Position numbers and translations under genes: made by a program. The notes under the pieces are model-generated. The model made no database searches. It saw only the letters and a list, made by a program, of their open reading frames with translations, and was not told the origin of the DNA. Source: Loigolactobacillus backii (GTDB taxonomy: Bacteria; Bacillota; Bacilli; Lactobacillales; Lactobacillaceae). From it: DNA of 40,161 nt. Location: NCBI RefSeq assembly GCF_003946275.1, contig NZ_RHNQ01000018.1:1-40161 (forward strand), in the 5' to 3' direction. Below are positions 6,844-14,669 of this stretch, piece after piece (position 1 is the first letter of the stretch; each line of letters opens with the position of its first letter).

Positions 6844-7098
6844 CTATTCTAATTTAATTACATGAAGGTTGTCATCAATATCATATAGATCATATTTATC
6901 AGTTTCAATAAATTGGTGGTTTTTAAGGTTAGCAAAAATGTAATGACAAACTAAAGTTGCTATTTCATTTGTGAGACAATCTTGATTAATAGTAATAATA
7001 GAATTCTTATTTGTGTGAAAATAATCAATAGTGAGTTCATTGTTGTACATTTCAACAAATACCACCTTATCAGTGTTTTCAAAAGTCCAACCTGGCAT
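6844..7098 (-). CDS. AT-rich orphan protein, 84 aa, unknown function
   Basis: I do not recognise this protein. It starts MPGWTFENTDKVVFVEMYN, has no signal or membrane segment, and looks like a small alpha/beta protein rich in N, D, I and Y. The start at 7098 is chosen because GGAAG lies ten bases upstream; an ATG seven codons earlier would place that ribosome site inside the gene. Base composition is clearly more AT-rich than the surrounding core genes, which hints at transfer. It has a terminator behind it and lies in the accessory-like stretch after tRNA-Arg. Confidence 0.65.
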   Translation of the reverse strand: MPGWTFENTDKVVFVEMYNNELTIDYFHTNKNSIITINQDCLTNEIATLVCHYIFANLKNHQFIETDKYDLYDIDDNLHVIKLE

Positions 7099-7272
7099 AA
7101 ATATATTACTTCCTTTCATGTATCTATTTAGTAAGATACGTAAAAGTAAGCCATTTATTTTTTAATTAATAATTAAGTTGTGTTAAATATATGTGAACTA
7201 CAAATCACATTCTAGCTAAACATCATCAAACAACTAAAATCATTTTTTTAAGCACACCAAACTTCCTAGAAT

Positions 7273-7911
7273 TTAATTTCCGGCCGCAGTCGAATTAGCG
7301 TTAACACCGTTATCTGTTGATTGCGCATTTGCTGCACTTGTTCCAGTGGCATTTAAGTTGCCGCCACCAATCCAATCAGTTTGACCTTGCGTTCCAGAAT
7401 TGGATGAATCACTGGAATCATCTCCAGAAGTAGCTGGTGGTGTTTGCTGTGATTGCGCTTGAGCGGCCTGCTGACTTTGTTGTGCCTGCTGTTGACTAGC
7501 CTGGGCAATTTGTTGACTACTTGCAATTGCGGCCTGTTCTGAACTATTGGCCGCGGCCGTTTGGGAGGAACTATCAGCTGCCTGTTGTTGGGCAATAGAA
7601 GAAGATTGGGCGGCGGCTGAGCTTTCACTTGCGGCTTCAGTGCTTGATGCACTGGCGGCCTTGGCCTTACGCTTGCTTTCAGATTTGGCCTTGGCACTGG
7701 CTTTCTTAGCCGAAGAACGTTTGGCCTTAGCTTCAATTTTGGCCTTACTTTCTGCCTTAGCTGCAGTTTTTTTCTTACTACTTTGCTGTTTGGCCACACT
7801 TTCAGATTTAGCCTTTGCTAACGAGCTACTTTTGCTCGCCAAATTATTTCCACAAGCGGTCAGGTTAATAGTGGCCAGGGCGATGATTCCCAAACTAACT
7901 AATTTTTTCAT
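7273..7911 (-). CDS. Low-complexity Ala/Ser/Lys/Gln-rich lipoprotein
   Basis: The protein (212 aa from the second ATG) begins MKKLVSLGIIALATINLTAC, a lipoprotein signal ending in the lipobox LTAC, so the cysteine should be lipidated and anchor it to the outer face of the membrane. The rest is low complexity: a Lys/Ala/Ser-rich stretch (roughly residues 25-90), a Gln/Ala/Ser-rich stretch, and a C-terminal segment with TPPATSGDDSSDSSNSG and an Asn/Thr/Gly-rich end. No enzymatic domain is visible. The basic stretch may contact wall polymers. GGAGG lies eight bases from the chosen ATG; an ATG one codon earlier is also possible. Confidence 0.85.
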   Translation of the reverse strand: MKKLVSLGIIALATINLTACGNNLASKSSSLAKAKSESVAKQQSSKKKTAAKAESKAKIEAKAKRSSAKKASAKAKSESKRKAKAASASSTEAASESSAAAQSSSIAQQQAADSSSQTAAANSSEQAAIASSQQIAQASQQQAQQSQQAAQAQSQQTPPATSGDDSSDSSNSGTQGQTDWIGGGNLNATGTSAANAQSTDNGVNANSTAAGN

Positions 7912-7914
7912 CAT

Positions 7915-7944
7915 TTATTCCTCCAAATAAATTATTCCTCCAAA
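7915..7944 (-). repeat. 13-base direct repeat carrying the ribosome site of the lipoprotein gene
   Basis: TTATTCCTCCAAA (minus strand TTTGGAGGAATAA) occurs at 7915-7927 and 7932-7944, 17 bases apart. Each copy contains GGAGG. Only the nearer one is at a productive distance from the start codon. Confidence 0.8.
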
Positions 7945-7990
7945 ATTATCGTAAAATTCCCCAAAAGTTGGAAATTGCTTTAAAATAACG

Positions 7991-8422
7991 CTATTTGTTC
8001 CTTAAAAGCCTAACTAAATTCCCAAGTTTACTCGATTTAGTAAATTCAGAAACATCTTCAGTGACTTCGATGCAACCAATGTAATCCCCTGAATCATTAT
8101 GTAAGGCGTAGAAGGCGATGTGAATTTGTTTACCTTTTGCAGGAACTGTCATCTGGATGGAATCACGTTCACCGCTGTGCATTTCAGCAAGTACTTTTTT
8201 TACGCGACCAGCACTGTGAGCGGGATGGACAGCCAATACAGGTTGGTTAAGTTTACTAGTATCGCGTGCGAATAAACGATTAGTGTTATTTGAATACCAA
8301 CGCACAATATCGTTTTCATCAATGAAATCAAATTCTTGGGGGATTGTCTTGAAGATTGCGTTGAGTTGTTCTAATTTTAAGGTTCCACTGGCTAAATTTA
8401 CTTTCATCTGTTGATCATTCAA
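7991..8422 (-). CDS. PAS-domain protein (DUF438 C-terminal type)
   Basis: The 143-aa protein is essentially one PAS domain. The stretch FDFIDENDIVRWYS, the VHPAHS motif, the GERDSIQM segment and the closing IGCIEVTEDVSEF match the PAS module found at the C-terminus of DUF438 proteins. The usual N-terminal DUF438 and hemerythrin-like parts are absent, so it is a stand-alone sensor module with no output domain; it may bind haem, flavin or a small ligand. Translation probably starts at the TTG at 8422, ten bases after AAGGAG; an ATG five codons later lies too far from it. Confidence 0.85.
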   Translation of the reverse strand: MNDQQMKVNLASGTLKLEQLNAIFKTIPQEFDFIDENDIVRWYSNNTNRLFARDTSKLNQPVLAVHPAHSAGRVKKVLAEMHSGERDSIQMTVPAKGKQIHIAFYALHNDSGDYIGCIEVTEDVSEFTKSSKLGNLVRLLRNK

Positions 8423-8633
8423 TTGAAATTAACTCCTTATAGGTATTGTATTTATAGCTATTAGTATAGCAGAGCAGTCTCTATAAAAAAGTTAATTTAC
8501 AGTGATTTGTTTTCGGATAACCCGTTTGTTAGTTATTAAGGATTGTAAAATTACTTTTGAAACAGTTTTAGTATAATTTAGCCGTAATAGGGTATATATT
8601 TATCCTAGAATATCAATGAGGAAGCGATATGAA

Positions 8634-8900
8634 ATGTACAAAGTGTTGGTGGTACTTCATGATGGGAATGATTATATTCGAATGAACAAGGTGTATTTTG
8701 AAAATATTCCGGTAGCCGGTCAGTATATTATTCATTCTGACGGCCTCGCTTATGCCGTCGAAGAAGTGACAAGTTTTGCGGGTTACGTAAGTAGTAAAGG
8801 TGCAACTACGATTCTAATCGTTCATCAGGCACAAAAAGATGCTGCTGTTAATAAACTCTACGGCATGAATATTGAAAGCGATCTTGATGATCCAGAATAA
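8634..8900 (+). CDS. Unknown 88-aa protein
   Basis: I do not recognise this protein. It starts MYKVLVVLHDGNDYIRMNKV, alternates short strands with turns, and ends in an acidic tail (ESDLDDPE). It has no membrane segment. The start at 8634 follows GAGGAAG nine bases upstream; an ATG six codons earlier would place that site inside the gene. It is divergent from the PAS gene, and the 211-base gap between them contains TATAAT-like boxes but no convincing full promoter. Confidence 0.7.
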   Translation: MYKVLVVLHDGNDYIRMNKVYFENIPVAGQYIIHSDGLAYAVEEVTSFAGYVSSKGATTILIVHQAQKDAAVNKLYGMNIESDLDDPE

Positions 8901-8994
8901 TAACGTGATGTTATTCTAAAAGGTAGTTGTGAGGTTATTAAATCAATTCGAGAAATAAACGATTATTTAAAGATAATTAGGCACTTTTCGTGTA

Positions 8995-9024
8995 TTGATA
9001 GTTACTTAAATGGTAAACTATACA
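8995..9024 (+). promoter_or_regulatory. Promoter of the cytochrome b5-like gene
   Basis: TTGATA, 18-base spacer, TATACA. The ATG is 35 bases downstream, and AGGAG precedes it. Confidence 0.6.
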
Positions 9025-9058
9025 TGGTAGTAAATAAATCAAGATTAGGAGTGGTTAT

Positions 9059-9298
9059 ATGGCAGAAAAGACATTTACAAAAGCTGAGTTAGCTAAGTTT
9101 GATGGTAAGAATGGTAACAAGGCTTACGTTGCAATTGATGGCGCTGTTTATGATGTTACCAACATTCCCCAGTGGGCTGAAGGTCAACATCATGGCCATG
9201 TTGCTGGTCAAGATTTGTCAGAAGCGATTACTCAGGCGCCCCATAAAAAATCGGTTTTACAGAAATTAACAGTGGTTGGTAAATATAGCGCAGAATAA
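9059..9298 (+). CDS. Cytochrome b5-like haem/steroid-binding domain protein
   Basis: The 79-aa protein is a free cytochrome b5 fold: it starts with KTFTKAELAKFDGKNGNKAYV, then the GAVYDVTNIPQW strand, the haem region EGQHHGHVAGQDLSEAI and a second His in APHKKSVLQKL, ending VVGKY. In family members two histidines bind haem. There is no signal or membrane anchor, so it should be cytoplasmic. Lactobacilli generally do not make haem, so any cofactor would have to be taken up, or the protein binds something else. It is a single-gene unit with its own promoter and a terminator at 9339-9374. Confidence 0.9.
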   Translation: MAEKTFTKAELAKFDGKNGNKAYVAIDGAVYDVTNIPQWAEGQHHGHVAGQDLSEAITQAPHKKSVLQKLTVVGKYSAE

Positions 9299-9338
9299 AT
9301 TTTTAGGCTTTTTGGCGTTATTTTATCTTGACCAAATT

Positions 9339-9380
9339 AGAGGAAGCAGGGAGGTTACAAACTCTGTTTCCTCTTTCATT
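9339..9380 (+). terminator. Terminator after the cytochrome b5-like gene
   Basis: AGAGGAAGCAG pairs with CTGTTTCCTCT (11 positions, one G-T), followed by TTCATTT. The loop is 14 bases. Confidence 0.7.
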
Positions 9381-9447
9381 TATTGTAAGGGTCCTTAGGT
9401 AGCCTTTTAAGTGTCAATTTATATAATCGGGAAGCTGAATATTTTGA

Positions 9448-9476
9448 TTGCATATTGATACAAAGTTTGCTATCAT
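9448..9476 (+). promoter_or_regulatory. Promoter of rplU-prp-rpmA
   Basis: TTGCAT, a 17-base spacer and TATCAT. The transcript would start near 9483, at the beginning of the L21 leader. Confidence 0.75.
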
Positions 9477-9482
9477 TAGAAC

Positions 9483-9586
9483 GTTGTATTTGTAGCTTCC
9501 AAAGCTGCAACCGCACGAAGCGAGTTTTTAAGTTTCGTCTGAACACTTGTATTCGGCGAGTCTAAGATATTAAGGAGGTGCATATT
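9483..9586 (+). promoter_or_regulatory. L21 ribosomal protein leader
   Basis: The ~100-base untranslated leader between the promoter and rplU is at the position of the Firmicutes L21 leader. It contains GTAGCTTCCAAAGCTGC, which folds into a short stem, and the CGAAGCGAG...TTTCGTCTG region typical of this element. In the family, free L21 is thought to bind it and limit expression of its own operon. Assigned by context and these pieces, not by a covariance search. Confidence 0.7.
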
Positions 9587-9587
9587 A

Positions 9588-9896
9588 ATGTACGCAATTA
9601 TTAAAACTGGTGGTAAACAACTTAAGGTAGAAGCTGGCGAACAAATTTGGGTTGAAAAACTCGATGCTAACGAAGGTGAACAAGTTACGTTCAGCGACGT
9701 TATCCTTGTTGGTGGCGATGATACTAAGATTGGCGCACCAACAGTTGACGGTGCAACTGTTACTGGTACAGTTGAAAAGCAAGGTAAGGAAAAGAAGGTT
9801 GTTACTTTCAAGTACAAGCCTAAGAAACATAGCCATACTAAGCGTGGCCATCGTCAACCATATACTCGTGTCAAAATTGACGCAATTAACGCATAG
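9588..9896 (+). CDS. rplU: 50S ribosomal protein L21
   Basis: The 102-aa protein matches L21 from end to end: [20 protein letters not shown] at the start, [20 protein letters not shown] in the RNA-binding region, and the expected length. It binds 23S rRNA early in assembly of the large subunit. AAGGAGG precedes the ATG, and the gene is first in rplU-prp-rpmA. Confidence 0.98.
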   Translation: MYAIIKTGGKQLKVEAGEQIWVEKLDANEGEQVTFSDVILVGGDDTKIGAPTVDGATVTGTVEKQGKEKKVVTFKYKPKKHSHTKRGHRQPYTRVKIDAINA

Positions 9897-9913
9897 TTAA
9901 AAGTGGTGACACA

Positions 9914-10246
9914 ATGATAAAAGCTAGTTTTGAGCGAAATGCAGAACAGGAAATTATTTATTTTCGGTTAACTGGTCACGCCGATTCTGGCCCTTACGGT
10001 AGTGATATCGTTTGTGCCGCTGTTTCGGCAGTCGCAATTGGTGCAGTTAATGGCGTTGAAGTATTGGCTGGGTTTGAACCACAAGTTAAGATGGATGCTG
10101 AAAATGGAGGCCATTTAGAGCTTCGATTACCGGCTAACTTAACTTTGGAACAAAATAAGACAGCACAAATTATCCTCGCCAATTTACATTTATCGCTTGA
10201 AAGTATTGTTGCAAGTTATCCAGATTATGTTGTAATCAAAAAATAA
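9914..10246 (+). CDS. prp: Ribosomal-processing cysteine protease Prp
   Basis: The 110-aa protease removes the N-terminal extension of L27, a step required in Firmicutes that carry the extension. The catalytic residues are at the family positions: H22 in [11 protein letters not shown] and C34 in [10 protein letters not shown]. It lies between rplU and rpmA, 17 bases after L21 and 31 before L27, as in other Firmicutes, and its substrate site is intact in the adjacent rpmA. Confidence 0.96.
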   Translation: MIKASFERNAEQEIIYFRLTGHADSGPYGSDIVCAAVSAVAIGAVNGVEVLAGFEPQVKMDAENGGHLELRLPANLTLEQNKTAQIILANLHLSLESIVASYPDYVVIKK

Positions 10247-10277
10247 AATCTATCAAAAACGTAGGAGGTGCACGCAT

Positions 10278-10571
10278 ATGTTGAAAATGGATCTGCAATT
10301 CTTCTCTCACCATAAAGGTGGTGGTTCCACTGCTAACGGCCGTGATTCAGCTGGCCGTCGTTTAGGCAGCAAACGTGCTGATGGTCAAACAGTTACAAGT
10401 GGTTCAATTCTTTATCGTCAACGCGGAACTAAAATTCATCCTGGCGAAAACGTTGGGATTGGCGGCGATGATACATTATTTGCTTTAACAGATGGCGTTG
10501 TTCGTTTTGAACGTCTTGGTAAAAAGAAGAAAAAAGTTTCTGTTTACCCAGCTGAAGCAGCTGCTAAATAA
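10278..10571 (+). CDS. rpmA: 50S ribosomal protein L27 with Prp-cleaved extension
   Basis: The 97-aa protein starts [16 protein letters not shown]. The first nine residues form the extension removed by Prp, with cleavage expected after FF; the new N-terminus reaches toward the peptidyl-transferase centre. The core [17 protein letters not shown] and GDDTLFAL regions are typical. GTAGGAGGTGC precedes the ATG. It is the last gene of the operon and is followed by a strong terminator. Confidence 0.98.
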   Translation: MLKMDLQFFSHHKGGGSTANGRDSAGRRLGSKRADGQTVTSGSILYRQRGTKIHPGENVGIGGDDTLFALTDGVVRFERLGKKKKKVSVYPAEAAAK

Positions 10572-10577
10572 TTATTT

Positions 10578-10611
10578 AAAGGTCGAGGGCGTTTGCCTTT
10601 GGCCTTTTTTT
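10578..10611 (+). terminator. Terminator after rpmA
   Basis: GGTCGAGGGC pairs with GCCTTTGGCC (ten pairs including three G-T), loop GTTT, followed by seven T. Confidence 0.88.
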
Positions 10612-10625
10612 GTGGTTTAGTGTAT

Positions 10626-10653
10626 TTCGTTTATAGTTAGTTTTTGCTATACT
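10626..10653 (+). promoter_or_regulatory. Promoter of pepP
   Basis: TTCGTT, a 16-base spacer and TATACT. The start codon is 41 bases downstream. Confidence 0.55.
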
Positions 10654-10694
10654 GTTAGGCGTAAGTAAAAATGAGAGTGGGGAGGGTTGAGGCT

Positions 10695-11768
10695 ATGGCA
10701 AGTCGGTTAGAGCGATTACGTGAAAAGTTGGCAGAAATTGGATTAGATGGTCTATTAGTAACTAGTCAGGCCAATTTACGTTATTTGTCGGCTTTTACTG
10801 GAACGACAGGTGTAGCCTTGATTACGCGTACTGCTGCTTATTTTATAACTGATTCGCGTTATTTAATTCAAGCGCAACAACAAGTGGCCCCACGTGGTTT
10901 TGTGATTACTGAAAATAAAGGGTCAATTTACGACATGGTGAATCAACTATTGCTGGACTGTCAGTTAACGACGTTAGGCTTTGAAGAGGCCTATATTTCT
11001 TTTCAAACCTATGATGAACTGGCGGACTTATTTGATGTTGGTTTGGTTCCTGTTGCCGGTATGATTGAGGAATTACGTGAAATTAAAGAACCAGCAGAGC
11101 TTGAACTAATTGAAAAGGCGATTAAGATTGCTGATCAAGGTTATCAACATATACTGGTCACCATTCGTCCTGGAATGACTGAACGACAAGTAGCAAATGA
11201 ATTGGATTTTTATATGCGTAAACTAGGCGCTAGTGGTACTTCATTTGAGACAATTGTTGCTAGTGGTGTGCGATCAGCGTTACCACATGGTGTTGCGACT
11301 GATAAGATTATTCAGCAGCATGAATTAATTACGGTTGATTTCGGTTGCTACTATCACGGGTACGTTTCTGACGTGACCCGAACTTTCGCGATTGGCCGGC
11401 CAGATACCCAATTACAAGAAATTTATAAGATTGTGCTTGAAGCACAACAGGCTGTTGTAGATCAATTGCAACCGGGTGTTACTGGCGCAACAATTGATGC
11501 AGCGGCACGTGACCGGATTACTAAGGCTGGTTATGGGCCTGAATTTGGCCACGATACAGGTCATGGAATTGGTTTAGAAATACATGAAGGGCCGTATGCC
11601 GGTCCGAAAGTTCAGCAGCAATTTATAGTTGGCAATGTTGAAACTGCTGAACCAGGTATTTATCTGCCTGGGCTTGGTGGTGTTAGAATAGAAGATGATC
11701 TGTTAGTGACGCCAACGGGAAATCAGGTTTTAAATCAGGCACCGAAGCATGAATTGATTGTTCTCTAA
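10695..11768 (+). CDS. pepP: Xaa-Pro aminopeptidase, M24 family
   Basis: The cytosolic 'pita-bread' metallopeptidase removes an N-terminal residue preceding proline. Metal ligands are visible in VDFGCYYHGYVSDVTRTF (two Asp), GHDTGHGIG (His), and ETAEPGIY and VRIEDD (two Glu). The N-terminal creatinase-like domain occupies about the first 125 residues. The start at 10695 gives 357 aa, the family's usual length; GGGAGGG lies nine bases before it, while an ATG eight codons earlier would lie upstream of that site. It stands alone between rpmA and efp, as commonly seen in Firmicutes. Confidence 0.93.
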   Translation: MASRLERLREKLAEIGLDGLLVTSQANLRYLSAFTGTTGVALITRTAAYFITDSRYLIQAQQQVAPRGFVITENKGSIYDMVNQLLLDCQLTTLGFEEAYISFQTYDELADLFDVGLVPVAGMIEELREIKEPAELELIEKAIKIADQGYQHILVTIRPGMTERQVANELDFYMRKLGASGTSFETIVASGVRSALPHGVATDKIIQQHELITVDFGCYYHGYVSDVTRTFAIGRPDTQLQEIYKIVLEAQQAVVDQLQPGVTGATIDAAARDRITKAGYGPEFGHDTGHGIGLEIHEGPYAGPKVQQQFIVGNVETAEPGIYLPGLGGVRIEDDLLVTPTGNQVLNQAPKHELIVL

Positions 11769-12011
11769 GTACTGATTTACCGAATATTTGGCCGCGATCG
11801 GCGATCAATTTAATTAGTTATGAAACGTTAGTAAAAATTGTGCTCTAGCCAAATTTACTTTATTTTGTAAAAGTAACAAGAATTAAATGAAATATGTTTA
11901 CTAGCTATGGCTCAAGTATATAAATCTGCGCCGCTACTGGCTTTCCAAAAGCGGAATTTTAGTCAATAATTGACCAAAAAGATATTATGGATTTTAGGAG
12001 GAACAATACGG

Positions 12012-12569
12012 ATGATTTCAGTTAATGATTTTAAGACTGGTTTGACAATTGAAGTTGAAGGTGAATTATGGCGGGTGGTTGAATTTCAGCACGTTAAACC
12101 TGGTAAGGGTAGTGCCTTTGTTCGGTCAAAGCTTAAAAATTTACGTACGGGTGCTGTACAAGAAAAAACTTTTGCGGCAGGTAAAAAAGTGGGCCGCGCC
12201 CAAATTGATAATAAAAAAATGCAATATCTCTATCAAGATGGTGATAATTATGTCTTTATGGATACGGCAACTTACGAGCAATTATCTTTACCTGGTACTC
12301 AGATTAAGGATGAGCTAAATTACATCAAAGAGAATATGGAAGTTAGCGTTAGTATGTATGGTAGTGAAACCTTAGGTATTTCTTTACCTAATACAGTTGA
12401 ATTAGAAGTTGCGGAAACTGAACCAGGAATTCGTGGTGATACACAATCTGGTGGCTCAAAACCCGCAACGATGGAAACTGGTTTAGTTGTTCAGGTACCA
12501 TTTTTCATTAATGTTGGCGAAAAATTATTGATTAGTACTCAAGATGGTTCGTATATTTCACGTGCCTAG
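12012..12569 (+). CDS. efp: Elongation factor P
   Basis: The 185-aa factor helps the ribosome through polyproline stretches. The three-domain sequence is intact, starting [20 protein letters not shown], and the residue expected to be modified, K32, sits in VKPGKGSAF. The start follows AGGAGG ten bases upstream, giving exactly the usual length; a frame starting 14 codons earlier is not supported. It follows pepP after a 243-base gap. Confidence 0.97.
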   Translation: MISVNDFKTGLTIEVEGELWRVVEFQHVKPGKGSAFVRSKLKNLRTGAVQEKTFAAGKKVGRAQIDNKKMQYLYQDGDNYVFMDTATYEQLSLPGTQIKDELNYIKENMEVSVSMYGSETLGISLPNTVELEVAETEPGIRGDTQSGGSKPATMETGLVVQVPFFINVGEKLLISTQDGSYISRA

Positions 12570-12673
12570 TTTGTTGTAGAAGAACGATTGTTGCGTAATT
12601 AGGGGACAATAAAAGATTTTCAGCCGTTGATTACGTATAATGACGATCACAGTATACAAAACAAACCTTAGAA

Positions 12674-12784
12674 AATTGAGGAGGCCATGTTTCGAGTGCA
12701 TAATTTATTATGCAAGGAGAATGGTCATCCTCCGAAAATAAGATTTTGTGGTGACACAAAATAACCCTGATAGAATTGAGGAGG
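12674..12784 (+). promoter_or_regulatory. Candidate structured leader before yqhY with two Shine-Dalgarno copies
   Basis: GAGGAGG occurs at 12678-12684 and again just before yqhY (12777-12783). Between them is a perfect hairpin GCATAA-TTTA-TTATGC (12698-12713), then ATGG-TCAT-CCTCC (12721-12734). The block GGAGG..CCAT at the first copy can pair with ATGG..CCTCC, and the same CCTCC could instead pair with GGAGG of the second copy. A 25-codon frame (12687-12764) starts right after the first copy, but its spacing of two bases is too short for good initiation. Confidence 0.4.
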
Positions 12785-12792
12785 TTCAGAAT

Positions 12793-13236
12793 ATGGCTGA
12801 AGACAACAATATTGTTTTGGATTCAAAGGAACAACCTTCCCTTGGAAAAATTGAAATTGCACCAGAAGTAATCGAGATTATTTTAGGAATTGCGGCCCGT
12901 GAAGTGAAGGGTGTTTATCAAATGCGGGGAACACTTGCCTCAAGTATTAACGCGTTATTTGGTCGGGAAAATCGTGGTAAGGGCGTTAAACTAAGCGTTT
13001 CTGACGGTAAAATCAAGGCCGAAGTTTACGTTTATTTAAATTATGGTGTTTCGGTACCTCAGGTCGCTTTAAAAATGCAGGATCGAATTAAAGAACAATT
13101 GTTATTTATGACGGATCTTTCATTAGTAGAGGTTAATATTCATGTGGTGGGGGTTATTCCGGAAAAATTGGCAACAACTGTTGATCCTAACAACCTATTT
13201 GCGGACGATGATGATGAAAATGGTGATAATAAGTGA
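12793..13236 (+). CDS. yqhY: Asp23/Gls24 family protein, YqhY type
   Basis: The 147-aa protein has the Asp23 (DUF322) domain: IEIAPEVIEIILGIAAREVKGVY, followed by VKLSVSDGKIKAEVYVYLNYG and VNIHVVGVIPE. In Bacillus the YqhY homologue is linked to control of acetyl-CoA carboxylase; other members are envelope-stress proteins. The start at 12793 follows GAGGAGG after eight bases. Its stop overlaps the nusB start by four bases. An acidic tail (DDDDENGD) closes the protein. A paralogue (YloU type) lies at 34701-35063. Confidence 0.9.
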   Translation: MAEDNNIVLDSKEQPSLGKIEIAPEVIEIILGIAAREVKGVYQMRGTLASSINALFGRENRGKGVKLSVSDGKIKAEVYVYLNYGVSVPQVALKMQDRIKEQLLFMTDLSLVEVNIHVVGVIPEKLATTVDPNNLFADDDDENGDNK

Positions 13237-13667
13237 CAATTACACGGCATAAAATTCGGGAATTAGCTTTTCAAACGCTTTTTGCAATTGATGCTAATCC
13301 AGAAGTTGATCAAACGGCCTTAATGAATTCATTATTAGCGCCAGTTGACTCAGTTACTGAAGAATCAGTGATCCCAGCATATTTACAAAGCCTAGTAACT
13401 GGCGTGTCCAATAGTACGGAAGTATTAGATGAACAGATTGCTGTACATTTAAGTAAAAATTGGTCGATTAAACGGATTGCTAAAACAGATTTGGTTATAT
13501 TACGGATTGCCATTTTTGAGATTACTAATGTGGAAGATGTTCCGGCACGGGTTGCCGTCAATGAAGCTTTAGAGTTGGCTCGTAAATACAATGATGAACG
13601 TTCACGTCGTTTTATTAATGGTGTTTTATCGGCTATTTTACGTGAACAGGCAACACCGAATAATTAA
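13233..13667 (+). CDS. nusB: Transcription antitermination factor NusB
   Basis: The 144-aa all-helical protein binds boxA RNA with S10 (NusE) in rRNA antitermination. The opening RHKIRELAFQTLFAID and the closing VNEALELARKYNDERSRRFINGVL are typical. It starts at GTG inside the end of yqhY (four-base overlap), so the two are translationally coupled. It is followed by a 156-base gap before folD. Confidence 0.96.
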   Translation: MTITRHKIRELAFQTLFAIDANPEVDQTALMNSLLAPVDSVTEESVIPAYLQSLVTGVSNSTEVLDEQIAVHLSKNWSIKRIAKTDLVILRIAIFEITNVEDVPARVAVNEALELARKYNDERSRRFINGVLSAILREQATPNN

Positions 13668-13823
13668 TTTTACAATGGACCAAAAAAGCAGTTTAGCCTT
13701 AGTGAATCCCAGTTTTCTGCAATTATTTAAATGTAGATTGGGTGTAAAATGACAAACTGTTTTTTTGTCTAGCTTACATAAATTATGGGCCGTTGATTAG
13801 TTTTTAATGAAAAGGGTGGTTTT

Positions 13824-14669
13824 TTGGCAACTGTAATAGATGGTAAAGCCGTATCTGGGGAGATTATGGCCGATTTAACACTGGAGGTAGCTCAACTAAA
13901 ACAGCAGGGAGTAGTTCCGTGTTTGGCCGTTGTTATTGTGGGTGATGATCCGGCTAGCCACGTTTATCTACGTAGTAAGCAACGCCGCGCAAAAAAATTA
14001 GGAATTAGAGTGCTTGTTAAAGCTCTGGCTGAAACGGCGACTGAGGCGGCAGTGCTTAAGGTATTGGCCGAGTTAAATCAGGATCCAAAGATTAACGCAA
14101 TTCTAGTTGAAATGCCTTTACCCAAACAGATTAATCAGCAACATATTTTAGAGGCAATCAATCCGGCCAAAGATGTGGATGGGTTTCACCCGATTAATTT
14201 GGGCCAATTATTTGCGGGGACGCCTAGAAATATTCCGAATACACCCTATGGCGTCATGAAATTATTGGCGCATTATCAAATACCGCTGGCAGGTAAAAAT
14301 GCGGTTGTTATTGGTCGAAGTGTGATTGTTGGTCGACCAATGGCGGCTTTATTAATGAATCAAAACGCGACCGTGACCGTTGCCCACAGTTACACGACTA
14401 ATTTAAGTGCTTTAACGAAGCAAGCAGATGTTTTGGTAGTTGCGGCTGGTAAGGCCAATTTTATTCATGGGGATGCCATCAAGCCTGGTGCAACCGTTAT
14501 TGACGTAGGTATGAACCGAACGGCAGCCGGTAAATTAGTGGGCGACGTTTCCTATCAAGAGGCTAGCCAGGTAGCCAGTGCGATTACGCCGGTTCCCGGT
14601 GGTGTTGGGCCGATGACAATCACGATGTTGATGTACCAAATTGTGAAATTAACAAAGGGTGTGGCTTAA
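13824..14669 (+). CDS. folD: Methylenetetrahydrofolate dehydrogenase/cyclohydrolase FolD
   Basis: The bifunctional enzyme interconverts 5,10-methylene-THF and 10-formyl-THF, supplying one-carbon units for purines and for formyl-Met made by Fmt (also in this window). At 281 aa, it shows the DPASHVYLRSK region with the catalytic Lys, PLPKQI, KDVDGFHP, the GRSVIVGRP nucleotide-binding loop and PGGVGPMTI. The start is TTG preceded by AAAGGGTGG. xseA begins immediately after its stop. Confidence 0.97.
   Translation: MATVIDGKAVSGEIMADLTLEVAQLKQQGVVPCLAVVIVGDDPASHVYLRSKQRRAKKLGIRVLVKALAETATEAAVLKVLAELNQDPKINAILVEMPLPKQINQQHILEAINPAKDVDGFHPINLGQLFAGTPRNIPNTPYGVMKLLAHYQIPLAGKNAVVIGRSVIVGRPMAALLMNQNATVTVAHSYTTNLSALTKQADVLVVAAGKANFIHGDAIKPGATVIDVGMNRTAAGKLVGDVSYQEASQVASAITPVPGGVGPMTITMLMYQIVKLTKGVA

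Noticed and set aside
7547-7930. 127-codon plus-strand frame opposite the lipoprotein gene
   Set aside because: It is a low-complexity Leu/Ala shadow of the Ala/Ser-rich lipoprotein and has no ribosome site; the lipobox on the minus strand is decisive.
12687-12764. 25-codon leader peptide before yqhY
   Set aside because: The GAGGAGG is only two bases from the ATG, too close for normal initiation; kept only as part of a possible structured leader.
13668-13823. Riboswitch or other leader element before folD
   Set aside because: Only weak pairings (CAGTTT/AAACTG, CCCA/TGGG) with long loops are visible and no known riboswitch core could be recognised.
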